Source: Methylibium sp965279545
GTDB lineage: Bacteria; Pseudomonadota; Gammaproteobacteria; Burkholderiales; Burkholderiaceae_C
Assembly: GCF_965279545.1 (NCBI RefSeq)
Contig: NZ_OZ257250.1
Coordinates: 2,232,001-2,296,000 of the forward strand
Length of the DNA: 64,000 bases
Reading direction: 5' to 3'
Positions 25,923 through 34,531 of this stretch are shown one piece after another. Made by a program: the position numbers and the translations under genes. Below the pieces are notes generated by a model, which ran no database searches, had not been told where the DNA came from, and worked only from the letters and a program-made list of their open reading frames with translations. How positions within the stretch are numbered: position 1 is the stretch's first letter; the number at the start of each line of letters is the position of its first letter.

Positions 25923-27068
25923 ATGAAAACAGTGACCGTGATCGAACGACGCTTGACCCACTATCGGGTCCCGCTTTTCGAAGTGCTACGCGAGCAGCTT
26001 CAACGGCAGGGGCTGCGGATGCGCCTGCTGCATGGGATCCCCACTACCGCGGAACTCAAGAAGCGTGACGAAGGTCATCTGCCATGGGCAGAGTTGCTCC
26101 CGACCCGCTACTTGCTCGATGGCCGCATCTGCATCCAGCCGTTCCAGCGGGAGACGCGTACCGACGATCTCATCATCGTCAATCACGAAAACAAGCTGCT
26201 GTGCAATCTTCTTGCGCTCACGGTCAGCAGGCCGCGACGCATCGCCTTCTGGGGCCATGGCGCGAACATGCAGTCCGCGCATCCGGACGGACTCAAGGAG
26301 CGCTTCAAGGGCTGGACCACCAATCGAGTCGACTGGTGGTTTGCCTATACCGACATGAGCGTCCCGCTCATCGAGCGCTTCGGATTCCCGCCCGAACGTA
26401 TCACGGTCGTCAACAATTCGGTCGATACGACAGAACTGGGCGACATGTGGCGCGGCACGCCCCCACAGCGGCTTGAGGCATTGCGCCGGGAATTCGGCCT
26501 TGCGGGCACCGATGTCGGCATTTTCATCGGCTCCCTCTACGAGGAAAAGCGAATCCACTTCATGCTGGAAGCGGCCAGCGTCATCAAGGCGCGGCTACCT
26601 ACCTTTGAATTCGTCATCGTCGGTGCAGGACCGGAGAGCGGGACAGTCGATCGCTTCTGTACCCAGAACTCCTGGGCCAAATATTTGGGGGTCCGCAAAG
26701 GTCAGGACAAAGCGGAGGTCCTCGCGCTAGCGAAGGTCATGATCAACCCGGGCCTTGTCGGACTGGGAATCCTTGATTCCTTCGCCTGTGCAGTACCCAT
26801 GCTGACCACCGACTGCGGTTTGCACAGCCCCGAGATCTGCTATCTCGAGCATGGGGGCAACGGGATGATGACGCCGAATACTCTTGAAGCCTACGCTGAA
26901 ACTGTCTGCAATGTCCTGACAAACGACGAACTACTGCAGGAACTTCGTCGCGGATGCACTTCCAGCGCTGCAAACTATACCATTCAGAACATGGCTGCGC
27001 ATTTCGTGACAGGAACGCTTGGTTGCTTGGCGGCGCAACCTTATGTCAAAGGCAACCGTCTGAAATAA
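25923..27068 (+). CDS. GT4-family glycosyltransferase
   Basis: The 381-residue GT-B protein opens KTVTVIERRLTHYRVPLFEVL, a GT4 N-terminus. It contains FWGHGANMQS and VNNSVDTTEL. The donor domain has FIGSLYEEKRIHFMLEAA near residue 200 and INPGLVGLGILDSFACAVPMLTTD near 280. It is the only plus-strand gene between the lipoproteins and the minus-strand arm, so it is transcribed on its own, convergent with the GT2 gene at 27117. It probably adds one sugar of the repeat unit. Confidence 0.85.
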   Translation: MKTVTVIERRLTHYRVPLFEVLREQLQRQGLRMRLLHGIPTTAELKKRDEGHLPWAELLPTRYLLDGRICIQPFQRETRTDDLIIVNHENKLLCNLLALTVSRPRRIAFWGHGANMQSAHPDGLKERFKGWTTNRVDWWFAYTDMSVPLIERFGFPPERITVVNNSVDTTELGDMWRGTPPQRLEALRREFGLAGTDVGIFIGSLYEEKRIHFMLEAASVIKARLPTFEFVIVGAGPESGTVDRFCTQNSWAKYLGVRKGQDKAEVLALAKVMINPGLVGLGILDSFACAVPMLTTDCGLHSPEICYLEHGGNGMMTPNTLEAYAETVCNVLTNDELLQELRRGCTSSAANYTIQNMAAHFVTGTLGCLAAQPYVKGNRLK

Positions 27069-27116
27069 ATGCAGTGTGTCGACTTTATCGAAATACTTTC
27101 TATCGACGCATTCTGC

Positions 27117-28142
27117 CTATTTTGATGCTTCCAGCGCGAAAAGCTGACGAGAGTGCGCTATTGCACCCAACAGCTCACGCACGTCCGCCCAATGTCGACG
27201 ACGAGCGTGTTGCAGGACTTGAACGAACATATAGGCTAGCGCCCGGCCCCTGGCTTTTGGAAAGAATCGACCGACAAGACGAAGCCGGTTTCGGTAGAGA
27301 TACCTCAAAGACGAGCGCGACTCATACTTCATGCTGCTCCCGCCCACCTTGTGATAGACACGACTCAGAGGTGCATATGCCAAACCATACTTACCCCGCG
27401 CCCTCAACGCCCAATCGATCTCTTCAAAATATAGAAAATAATCCTCGCACATTGGCCCGATATCGCGAATAAATTCGCGACTTGCCAGAATAGAGGCTCC
27501 CACAACATACCCCATCTGGCTCTCGATGCTCATTGGATTCTGGGGTACGGAATCAACGGACTTGCCATCACCAAGATGCCGCCCCACTCCGGTCGCTGGA
27601 TCAAACGAGGCGCCGCCCAACGCCTGAACTTGATCAGGTCGCCAATAGTAGATCAACGTTGAGCCCACCATGCCGGCTTCGGGCTTCGCCTTCGCACGCA
27701 CCAACAGTTGTTCAAGTGCGTCTGGCGGCACGACGGTATCTGTGTTCAACAACCAGAACTTGCTCAATCCAGCGTCATAGGCAACACGCAAGCCAAGGTT
27801 GTTTCCACCTGCAAACCCGCCGTTGGTACGCGAACGAAGAATCAATACACGGGGAAGCCGTAGTGGCATTGGCTCGTCTTCCCACAACTCGAGCCAGTCA
27901 AGATCCGCTGGAGCACGTCTCAACACGGCGATCGCTTCCTGCTCCCGTTCCGGAGCTTGCTCGGTTTCTCCTCGACACCAAGCGCCGAGGTGTTGAGCCG
28001 AATCGTCGGGAGAGGCGTTTTCAACGACGATGATGGATGCCGGGGGCGCCCTCAACAATAGCAATGAACCCAAGCATTCGAGCGTATCTCGCCAGCCGCA
28101 CCAATTGACAAGAATAACTGCTGTGTTTTCAGCGGCGGACAT
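27117..28142 (-). CDS. GT2-family glycosyltransferase (rhamnosyltransferase-like)
   Basis: The 341-residue inverting GT-A enzyme has VILVNWCGWRDTLECLGSL at residue 9, SIIVVENASPDD, and GGFAGGNNLGL. The metal-binding DxD is in LLNTDTVVPPDAL, and the catalytic-region FLYFEEIDWALRARG lies near 225. These are features of the dTDP-rhamnose transferase-like branch. Its start overlaps the polymerase gene by 14 bp. It is the last gene of the minus-strand EPS arm and converges on the GT4 gene at 25923. The hand-counted line just before its stop (27001-27060) is near 53% GC. Confidence 0.85.
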   Translation of the reverse strand: MSAAENTAVILVNWCGWRDTLECLGSLLLLRAPPASIIVVENASPDDSAQHLGAWCRGETEQAPEREQEAIAVLRRAPADLDWLELWEDEPMPLRLPRVLILRSRTNGGFAGGNNLGLRVAYDAGLSKFWLLNTDTVVPPDALEQLLVRAKAKPEAGMVGSTLIYYWRPDQVQALGGASFDPATGVGRHLGDGKSVDSVPQNPMSIESQMGYVVGASILASREFIRDIGPMCEDYFLYFEEIDWALRARGKYGLAYAPLSRVYHKVGGSSMKYESRSSLRYLYRNRLRLVGRFFPKARGRALAYMFVQVLQHARRRHWADVRELLGAIAHSRQLFALEASK

Positions 28143-29550
28143 CTTCCATCTCCTGAAAACGCGCCTGCGAACTGATGAGCAACCCAGCGATCACGAGGCA
28201 GAAGGCAACGACGCTCCGTCCATCGAACCATTCCGGTTGCGTATAGCTGGTAATCACCGGAACAATGAATGCACCGATCAATGCCGCCTGCAACGGCCTG
28301 TTGTTAGCACTGCTATTTTGCAAGATCTGCCGAGCGGCTACGGCAAAAGTCAAAATCATCCAGATCGGAAATAATGCGGCAAAAACACCCATCTTGACCG
28401 CATACGCCATATAAGCATTATGGATATACCAAGTCTCATTCTTGAATGAATCAACGGCACTGATGGTTTTCTTGTATTCGCCGCCCAAGCCCACCCCCGT
28501 CAGCGGCCGTCTTTCTATGGCGATACGCGCCGCACGATTTTCCAAAGCCCGCCACGCAAAAGATCCTCCCCGATTGAGTTCTTCACCCACGCCTGTGGCA
28601 CGATCAACGATGGCCTCCACCAACCGCGGTTTTACCAATGCACCAAGGCCAAGCATTCCGGCAACAACGACAGCACCAAGTATTCCCGTGATCACGACAC
28701 CTCGAATACCACGATTGACGAACGTTGCCAGCAGAAGACCTGCAGCCGTAGCAACCCAAACACCGCGGCCAAATGTCACCGCCAAACCCGCCGCAAATAT
28801 AAAGCTACCAATCACCAGCAACAATGGTGATCCTTTGCGACGAGCAAGTAAATTCATGAAGTAATAGAGACCGAAGATCATGATGTATGTTGCCCCGCCA
28901 GCAATCGAACGAGTAACGTCCGAATTTCCACCCTTGTCCAGCGATTCAACTCGAGCTTCAGTGAGAATACGTATATCAAAAACGGATTGAATAATAACGA
29001 TAAACGACATCGCCAAGCCGAGAACAATCATCCCTCTAAAATAGAAGCGGTGGTCCGCAGAAGTCCGCACCGCGAGAACCAAGACAGGCAACAACAACCA
29101 CGAAACAAAATTACGAAGATCCGCCAAAAGAAACTCGTTTGGCGCAAAATAACGAACATATACAACCGACGAAGAAACGCAGACCACCAGAAAAAGCATT
29201 GGCCAACGGAACTGTGCAAGTGGCGCAAAAACTGGTTCTCGCCGCAAAATTGTCCTGAGTATGACAATCAAGGCGAGATATACAATCATCAATTCATGGG
29301 GCCTGAAGCTGCCCAGCGACATCACCAGACCAGCGGGAATGATCTCGAAGGCCAGCGCTGCAGTTACAAACAGTCCAGCGAGAGGCCATAGCGCCCCCAG
29401 CAAAAGAAGCACAGGACCGATGATGATCAATACCAACGGCAACAACGGAGTTACCGGAATCAGTAGACCCAGCAAACTTGCAACGCAAAGTCCCAGCGCG
29501 AGAAACAGGAGCTCGGACCTGTTCGCATTTCCGGATGAGTAGATCATCAT
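28129..29550 (-). CDS. wzy: O-antigen ligase/polymerase family protein (Wzy)
   Basis: The 473-residue integral membrane protein has about ten or more hydrophobic segments. A large periplasmic loop holds a Wzy_C/O-antigen-ligase-like motif (RPLTGVGLGGEYKK, WYIHNAYMAYAVKMG), and TFGRGVWVATAAG precedes it. It is predicted to polymerise repeat units in the periplasm. The start overlaps the flippase stop by 4 bp (ATGA). Sequence identity within Wzy families is always low; the assignment rests on topology, the loop motif and position between flippase and transferase. One sampled line in the gene (28981-29040) is only 40% GC. Confidence 0.85.
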   Translation of the reverse strand: MMIYSSGNANRSELLFLALGLCVASLLGLLIPVTPLLPLVLIIIGPVLLLLGALWPLAGLFVTAALAFEIIPAGLVMSLGSFRPHELMIVYLALIVILRTILRREPVFAPLAQFRWPMLFLVVCVSSSVVYVRYFAPNEFLLADLRNFVSWLLLPVLVLAVRTSADHRFYFRGMIVLGLAMSFIVIIQSVFDIRILTEARVESLDKGGNSDVTRSIAGGATYIMIFGLYYFMNLLARRKGSPLLLVIGSFIFAAGLAVTFGRGVWVATAAGLLLATFVNRGIRGVVITGILGAVVVAGMLGLGALVKPRLVEAIVDRATGVGEELNRGGSFAWRALENRAARIAIERRPLTGVGLGGEYKKTISAVDSFKNETWYIHNAYMAYAVKMGVFAALFPIWMILTFAVAARQILQNSSANNRPLQAALIGAFIVPVITSYTQPEWFDGRSVVAFCLVIAGLLISSQARFQEMEDVRR

Positions 29551-31028
29551 GCGCTGGCCTCACGCCGCCGACGAAATACGTCGATCACGTGGGGACGCTC
29601 TTCTTGGTCTAGCAATCCGAACCAAAATAGCGGCAAGAGCAAGACCAGACACGAACCAAGAGATATTGCCTTTGCTTCCAAGCCACTCACCGACAAGGTT
29701 GCCGCAAACGCAAGAGTCGCCAAGGCAGTTGAGACGAACAGCGCACGAAAACCAAGACCACCTTGCAGTAGCTTCACCTCAACGATACCGAACAGGATGA
29801 CTGCATCGACCGCAGCTCTGAGTGACCACGCAATCGCCGTACCGATGATGCCGTATTCTCGTGTCAGCGCAAACAGCACGCCGATGAAAACAGGCACCTC
29901 ACACAAGTGCGATAGCGCCATCCATTTCGGCTTACCCCGACTGAGAATCAGCATGGCCGGGGCCTGCGCAGCACAATTAAAAAATAAACCTACCGCCAAG
30001 ATCTGTGCAACGGGCGTGGCGACCTTCGAAAAATCAGGTCCCAACCACAGTCTAAAGGTCACTTCGGCAAATACAACAACTCCCAACAATACGGGCAGAA
30101 CGGCGATGACAACACACTTGAACAATAGCGCATATAGCGATCTCGCTTGCGTTTGATCTTGACACCCGGCAACCACAGGGAATGCAGCCGACATGACTGA
30201 ATACGGCATCATCACCACCTTATTCACAATGTCATATGCAGTAGCGTAGTAGCCCACCGTTGCCACGGGCACGAACCCACCAATGATCAGCCGATCGAGA
30301 GAATTCATCAGTGGACTGACAATGTCGGAAACAGTTATCCAGCCCCCAAATCCGAGTAAATGCAAAAGACGGGCTCGATCCGGCATCCGCCAAACCATGA
30401 CAAAGCCGCAATCACGGCGGCAGGCCCATCGGTGAACGATATTGGCAGCTACACGCATGAGCACCACCGCGCCGACCATGACTTCAAGCCGAGGCGAAAC
30501 CATCACCGCCATGAGTGGGGCCAGATATGTGAAAAAACCCATACCCACCCGTATCATATTGACGGTGGGAAAGCGCCCGAAAGCTTCCAGACAACCCCGG
30601 TAGCCGGACGTGAGCATCACGAACGGCAAACCCATGGCGAGTATTCTGAGCGCCCAAGTACCTTCGCTGCTCAGGTGCGCAGGCAGTGAAAGGTAGGTGA
30701 CCACAATCTCCGCCGTGCAAAGCAGAGCAATCGCAAATACCCCACCCAGGATCAGCAAGAAGGACATTGCTGATTGAGCAAGCGCCTCGGCAGCTGGACG
30801 ATCTCCCGCTCCGAGGCGCTCAGCAACGACGCGTGTCATCGCTCGACCTACACCCAGGTCGAAAACCCCGACGTAGCCGATCAATACCCAGACCAGCGTC
30901 AGGAATCCATAGCGGTCAGCCCCAAGGTGCTTGAGCAGCAGCGGAATAATGCCGAGCGCGAGGAAAACCGGCGCAACCTGCCCGAACAGGTTCCAAGCTG
31001 AATTCCTTCCGATTTTCTGTAGCGACAT
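29547..31028 (-). CDS. wzx: Oligosaccharide flippase family protein (Wzx)
   Basis: The 493-residue MVF-fold membrane protein begins MSLQKIGRNSAWNLFGQVAPVFLALGIIPLLL and has about twelve to fourteen hydrophobic segments, including FDLGVGRAMTRVVAERLG near residue 57. It should flip the lipid-linked repeat unit across the inner membrane. It overlaps the polymerase gene by 4 bp and follows epsG after 31 bp. The GC content is lower than in the flanking housekeeping genes; the hand-counted line at 30001-30060 is about 53%. Confidence 0.88.
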   Translation of the reverse strand: MSLQKIGRNSAWNLFGQVAPVFLALGIIPLLLKHLGADRYGFLTLVWVLIGYVGVFDLGVGRAMTRVVAERLGAGDRPAAEALAQSAMSFLLILGGVFAIALLCTAEIVVTYLSLPAHLSSEGTWALRILAMGLPFVMLTSGYRGCLEAFGRFPTVNMIRVGMGFFTYLAPLMAVMVSPRLEVMVGAVVLMRVAANIVHRWACRRDCGFVMVWRMPDRARLLHLLGFGGWITVSDIVSPLMNSLDRLIIGGFVPVATVGYYATAYDIVNKVVMMPYSVMSAAFPVVAGCQDQTQARSLYALLFKCVVIAVLPVLLGVVVFAEVTFRLWLGPDFSKVATPVAQILAVGLFFNCAAQAPAMLILSRGKPKWMALSHLCEVPVFIGVLFALTREYGIIGTAIAWSLRAAVDAVILFGIVEVKLLQGGLGFRALFVSTALATLAFAATLSVSGLEAKAISLGSCLVLLLPLFWFGLLDQEERPHVIDVFRRRREASA

Positions 31029-31059
31029 CGCAATTCTTCAGGCAACCCGGGGCGACGAC

Positions 31060-31986
31060 TCAGTACTCATTCACAATGACCCCGGCCAGCTTTGCGGGAC
31101 CCTCGGCGATCATTCGCACCAGATCCTGTAGCGCCTTCACGTGTGAGGAGTTCTTGCGAGCCACGACCAACGCAGCTCCGCACTTGGCCGCGATCACGTT
31201 GGCATCAGCTCCATAGACGGCAGCAGGCGTGTCCACGATCACGTAGTCGAACTTGCTGGTCAATTCTCGCAGCAGCAAACCGAACGCAGGGCGCTCGAAG
31301 AGTTCGAGCGGATTCGGTGGCATGGTGCCCACAGGCAGCACATACAGACTGGGCAGGTCGGCGACCTGCTGAATCACATGGGCGTCGGAGCGGCCTGAAA
31401 GCAGGCCCGACAGGCCAGCAGTATTTTCGATGCCGAACAAGTACTGCTGCCGTGGACCACGCATATCGGCGTCGACCAAGAGCGTGCGGCCACCCAACTG
31501 CGACAATGCAACCGCGAGATTGGCGGAGAAGAACGTCTTGCCATCGCCCGTATCGGGACTGACGATCGCAAGCGCCGGTCTCGGCCCCTCGTGGCCGAAT
31601 ACACGCATCGTCAGTTGGCTGCGAATGGCGCGAAAGGACTCCGCCTGTTGAGAAAACGGCCGGTTCGCAACCACGAGCTCGTCACTGAAACGACGCTGCT
31701 CATCCGGCGCATAGTGGTAATGAAACTGCTGCGAGAGAGCAAAAAGGACGTCCTTGTCCGACACCAGCCCGAGTGCGATCGCCGCCTCACCGAACCGCAT
31801 GCCGCGGTCACGCTGATATTGCAGGACGGTCGCGATCTGATCGGCCGTCAGGTCTCGCGTCTGCTGCAGGATATCGCCAATGGATCGGTCATGGATGGAA
31901 TCAGGTCCCACCGAAACAGGCGAAGAGGAGGCATCTGCAATGCCCCGATCAAGAGGAATGATACGGGAGTCGCGCATTCTTGCCAT
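31060..31986 (-). CDS. epsG: EpsG, BY-kinase-type chain-length-control ATPase
   Basis: The 308-residue protein has an N-terminal MshEN/GspE-N-like region (IGDILQQTRDLTADQIATVLQYQ, VSDKDVLFALSQQF). Then come BY-kinase motifs: Walker A SPDTGDGKTFFSANLAVAL near residue 135, Walker A-prime LVDADMRGPRQQYLFG, and Walker B FDYVIVDTPAAVYGADANV. It would partner EpsF in controlling chain length. The protein stops right after AGVIVNEY and has only the terminal Tyr, so the autophosphorylated Tyr cluster typical of E. coli Wzc is absent. The start lies 1 nt after the epsF stop. Confidence 0.88.
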   Translation of the reverse strand: MARMRDSRIIPLDRGIADASSSPVSVGPDSIHDRSIGDILQQTRDLTADQIATVLQYQRDRGMRFGEAAIALGLVSDKDVLFALSQQFHYHYAPDEQRRFSDELVVANRPFSQQAESFRAIRSQLTMRVFGHEGPRPALAIVSPDTGDGKTFFSANLAVALSQLGGRTLLVDADMRGPRQQYLFGIENTAGLSGLLSGRSDAHVIQQVADLPSLYVLPVGTMPPNPLELFERPAFGLLLRELTSKFDYVIVDTPAAVYGADANVIAAKCGAALVVARKNSSHVKALQDLVRMIAEGPAKLAGVIVNEY

Positions 31987-31987
31987 G

Positions 31988-33415
31988 TCATGCTTTCTTC
32001 GAGGCGGACATCGGAAGCTGACCCAGCACCTGGCGGGCCAACAACGACTGGGTCTGTGAGCGAGCGCCTCGATCAGGACCGGAAAGAACGCCGAGCACAG
32101 GCAAGCCCAAAGTCTGGACGACATCGTCGATGCTGCGGACACGCCGATTCATCATCTCTAGGCTGACCACCAAGCCGATCCCCAGAAGCGCGCCGACAAA
32201 TGCGGCAAGGGCGACGTTCAAAGCCAACTTGGGTGACGAAGGCCACGACGGCTCAACCGCAGGAGTCAGCACCCCGATGTTCGTCTGCGTCGTCTGGCTC
32301 TCCAACGATGTCTGGTTGTAACGGTTCAGCACGCTGTCGTAAGCGCGCTGAGCGTTCTCCACTTCTCGCTGATATACGGCGGCCTCATCGCGCTGCTCCT
32401 TCATGCGAAGCACCTTCTGGCGCTGAGCTTCATACGCGGCGCGAAACTCGCCTTCACGCTGCCGATTGATCGTATTGGTAACGCCGACACCGCTGGTGAC
32501 ACGCCGGATTTCACTTTCAAGCCGGCTGCGCAGCGAAGCATTGTTGGCCTTGGCTTCCACCACCTGCGGATGTGCGTCACCCAGCCTTGAGTTCAGTTCC
32601 TGCAAGCGAGCCTCTCCCCTGGCGAGATCGGCTTTCAGCGCCGCGACCACAGGATTCGTGAGCACATCTTGCAATTGGTCTGCAGAACGACCCTGAGCGG
32701 CAGTCTGGCGCCCAGTCGATTCAGCCGCGATGGATTGCGCTGCCATGATCTGGCCGGAAAGCTCCGCCAACCGCGAGGTCTCGAAATCGAACCTCTCTTC
32801 GGTCGCGATCAATCCCTTGCGACGTTGGTACTCCGACAGCTTGGCTTGCGCGGCCTCCAGTTGTTCCCGCAGCTCTTTGGACCGCGTATCGAAGAAGTTC
32901 GTGTAGCGCTTTGCAGGGTCCACACGCAAATCGAGCACTGTGTCGATGTATGCCTTGACAAAGGCATTGGCCGTTGTCGCTGCGAAGCTCGCATCGGGAG
33001 CCTGGAAAGCCACGTTGATCACGTTGGACTCACGTGCCGGCTTGACGTCGAGCCCCTGGCGCAGAGATGTTGCAACCCACGCCTCCAGGTCACCCCGGCC
33101 CTCGGTGGCTTGCATCCACTTGCCACGCAGGTCAGTGTTCTCGGCAAGCTTCAGCATACCGACCACGCGACGCGCAACCCGATCGCTCTGCAAGATGTCG
33201 ATCTGCGTTGCCATGTAAGCCGGCGAAGCCATTCCGCCAAAGCCCGCGGCCGACAACGGATCCGGGCTGATATCCAGTACCACCGAAGCACTCGCCGTAT
33301 ATTGCTTCGGCAGCAGCAGGCTGATCACAGCCGCCGTCGTCACGATCGTCAGCACGACTGCCAACGCCAACTTCCAGCGGGCTTGCAGTATGGAGATGAA
33401 TTGGCCGAACGTCAT
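31988..33415 (-). CDS. epsF: EpsF, polysaccharide co-polymerase (chain-length determinant)
   Basis: The 475-residue PCP-2-type protein starts MTFGQFISILQARW. An N-terminal membrane helix spans about residues 17-36, followed by a periplasmic Wzz domain and a long coiled coil (about 190-350, EQLEAAQAKLSEYQRR...). The Pro-rich PAVEPSWPSSPKL motif precedes the second membrane helix (about 400-425). The cytosolic tail is short and has no kinase domain, which is supplied by EpsG. The start at 33415 places the membrane helix as in homologues; upstream in-frame codons add nothing. It regulates polymer length together with Wzy. Confidence 0.92.
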   Translation of the reverse strand: MTFGQFISILQARWKLALAVVLTIVTTAAVISLLLPKQYTASASVVLDISPDPLSAAGFGGMASPAYMATQIDILQSDRVARRVVGMLKLAENTDLRGKWMQATEGRGDLEAWVATSLRQGLDVKPARESNVINVAFQAPDASFAATTANAFVKAYIDTVLDLRVDPAKRYTNFFDTRSKELREQLEAAQAKLSEYQRRKGLIATEERFDFETSRLAELSGQIMAAQSIAAESTGRQTAAQGRSADQLQDVLTNPVVAALKADLARGEARLQELNSRLGDAHPQVVEAKANNASLRSRLESEIRRVTSGVGVTNTINRQREGEFRAAYEAQRQKVLRMKEQRDEAAVYQREVENAQRAYDSVLNRYNQTSLESQTTQTNIGVLTPAVEPSWPSSPKLALNVALAAFVGALLGIGLVVSLEMMNRRVRSIDDVVQTLGLPVLGVLSGPDRGARSQTQSLLARQVLGQLPMSASKKA

Positions 33416-33428
33416 AGCAGCACCTGCC

Positions 33429-34265
33429 TCAGAACAGACTTTCACGAACATAGACAACATCGCCGTCGCGCAAGGTGTCATCCATGGCCGGGGTCAGCGT
33501 TTTCACCTTGCCGTCCGGCCCACGGCGATTGACGCGCAGCCCCTTCTCGGTGCCCCTCACGGTCAGGCCACCTCCAGCGGCGAGCGCCTGTATCAATGTC
33601 ATGTCACGCTCGAGCCGGAATGCGCCTGGTTTTTGAACCTCTCCGTAGATGTAAACCATGGGCATGCGATCGATGAAGACCACATCGCCGGCCTGGATGA
33701 TCATGTCCTCGCTTTGCCGCCCAGCCAGCACCAACGGCACATCGACCTCCTTGCGGAAGGTCTTGCCATCGCGTTGCCCGGACACCACTGCAGTGTCCGA
33801 GCCATTGGGGGCGATGCCTCCAGCGAGCGCGAGCAGATCGCTGAGCTTGGTGTCCGCCTGCTCCAGCGGATAACGACCAGGCTTGTTCACCTGACCCAGG
33901 ATTGACGCCTGACTGCCACGGACCGTCACAACGAGGATCGAAACCTGCGGCTGCTTGACGAAATTGCCGTCACGCAGTCCATCGGCGATCCGTTTTTCGG
34001 CCTGACCGAGCGACAGCCCCCCCAGCTTGACAGAACCCAACAGCGGATAGCTCACGACACCGCTCTCGGATACGCGGGCCTCCAGGGTCAGCTCCGGGTT
34101 CTGAAACACCGTGATTCGCAGGACATCCCCTATGCCCAGGCGGTATTCCTCCTTCGAGATCGGCGGAACCGCCTGCGCCCCCACGGGACGCAAAGCGAAA
34201 AGCGACAGCGAGCAAACGAGAACCATGCCTGCAAGTCGCCATACGCCGTTCAAAGACCACCTCAT
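33429..34265 (-). CDS. epsE: EpsE, periplasmic/outer-membrane polysaccharide export protein (Wza family)
   Basis: The 278-residue protein has a signal peptide (MVLVCSLSLFALRPVGAQA) and a Poly_export domain (YRLGIGDVLRITVFQNPELT, SVKLGGLSLGQAEKRI). Two SLBB-like repeats follow (SILGQVNKPGRYPLEQ, YIYGEVQKPGAFRLE). No lipobox Cys is present, unlike E. coli Wza. GGAGG lies 5 nt before the ATG at 34265, which decides the start over an in-frame ATG at 34385. It should form the export channel, probably with the EpsL-like barrel. It is the first gene of the minus-strand arm epsE-epsF-epsG-wzx-wzy-GT2. Confidence 0.92.
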   Translation of the reverse strand: MRWSLNGVWRLAGMVLVCSLSLFALRPVGAQAVPPISKEEYRLGIGDVLRITVFQNPELTLEARVSESGVVSYPLLGSVKLGGLSLGQAEKRIADGLRDGNFVKQPQVSILVVTVRGSQASILGQVNKPGRYPLEQADTKLSDLLALAGGIAPNGSDTAVVSGQRDGKTFRKEVDVPLVLAGRQSEDMIIQAGDVVFIDRMPMVYIYGEVQKPGAFRLERDMTLIQALAAGGGLTVRGTEKGLRVNRRGPDGKVKTLTPAMDDTLRDGDVVYVRESLF

Positions 34266-34531
34266 AAAACCTCCAATCGCCACCGATCCTGAGCACTCAC
34301 TGTCATGCAGATCATCAGTTTTCAAGCCCTCGTGAAATGTCGCCGCCAGCGCCGCTTTGCCTGCCACAACAGCAACCTGAATCATAAGCAGCCCGGATCA
34401 GCGCCCCAGTCCCTGAGTCAGGGGGACAAGCCGCTCGAATGCCCACTTCAGCACGAAGCCGCGGCGCAGTTCGTCTTCGGTACTCACCATCGTCCCGCAG
34501 CGCGCCGCGCCGGGATGCCAAAGTACTCAAC
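34266..34531 (-). promoter_or_regulatory. Presumed control region of epsEFG-wzx-wzy
   Basis: These 266 bp separate ubiE from epsE on the same strand. They contain a palindrome CCCTGA-G-TCAGGG at 34411-34423 and a TTCGGTACTC half-site at 34476-34485 that also occurs before lipoprotein B. A 30-codon open frame (34398-34490) could encode a leader peptide, but its start lacks a good Shine-Dalgarno. No ubiE terminator is obvious. Confidence 0.4.

Noticed and set aside
34263..34385. Earlier in-frame ATG for epsE at 34385
   Set aside because: It lacks a Shine-Dalgarno and would bury the signal peptide, whereas the ATG at 34265 has GGAGG 5 nt upstream.
34398..34490. 30-codon minus-strand open frame upstream of epsE
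   Set aside because: It could be a leader peptide but lacks a good Shine-Dalgarno and any regulatory codon run, so it is not listed as a gene.
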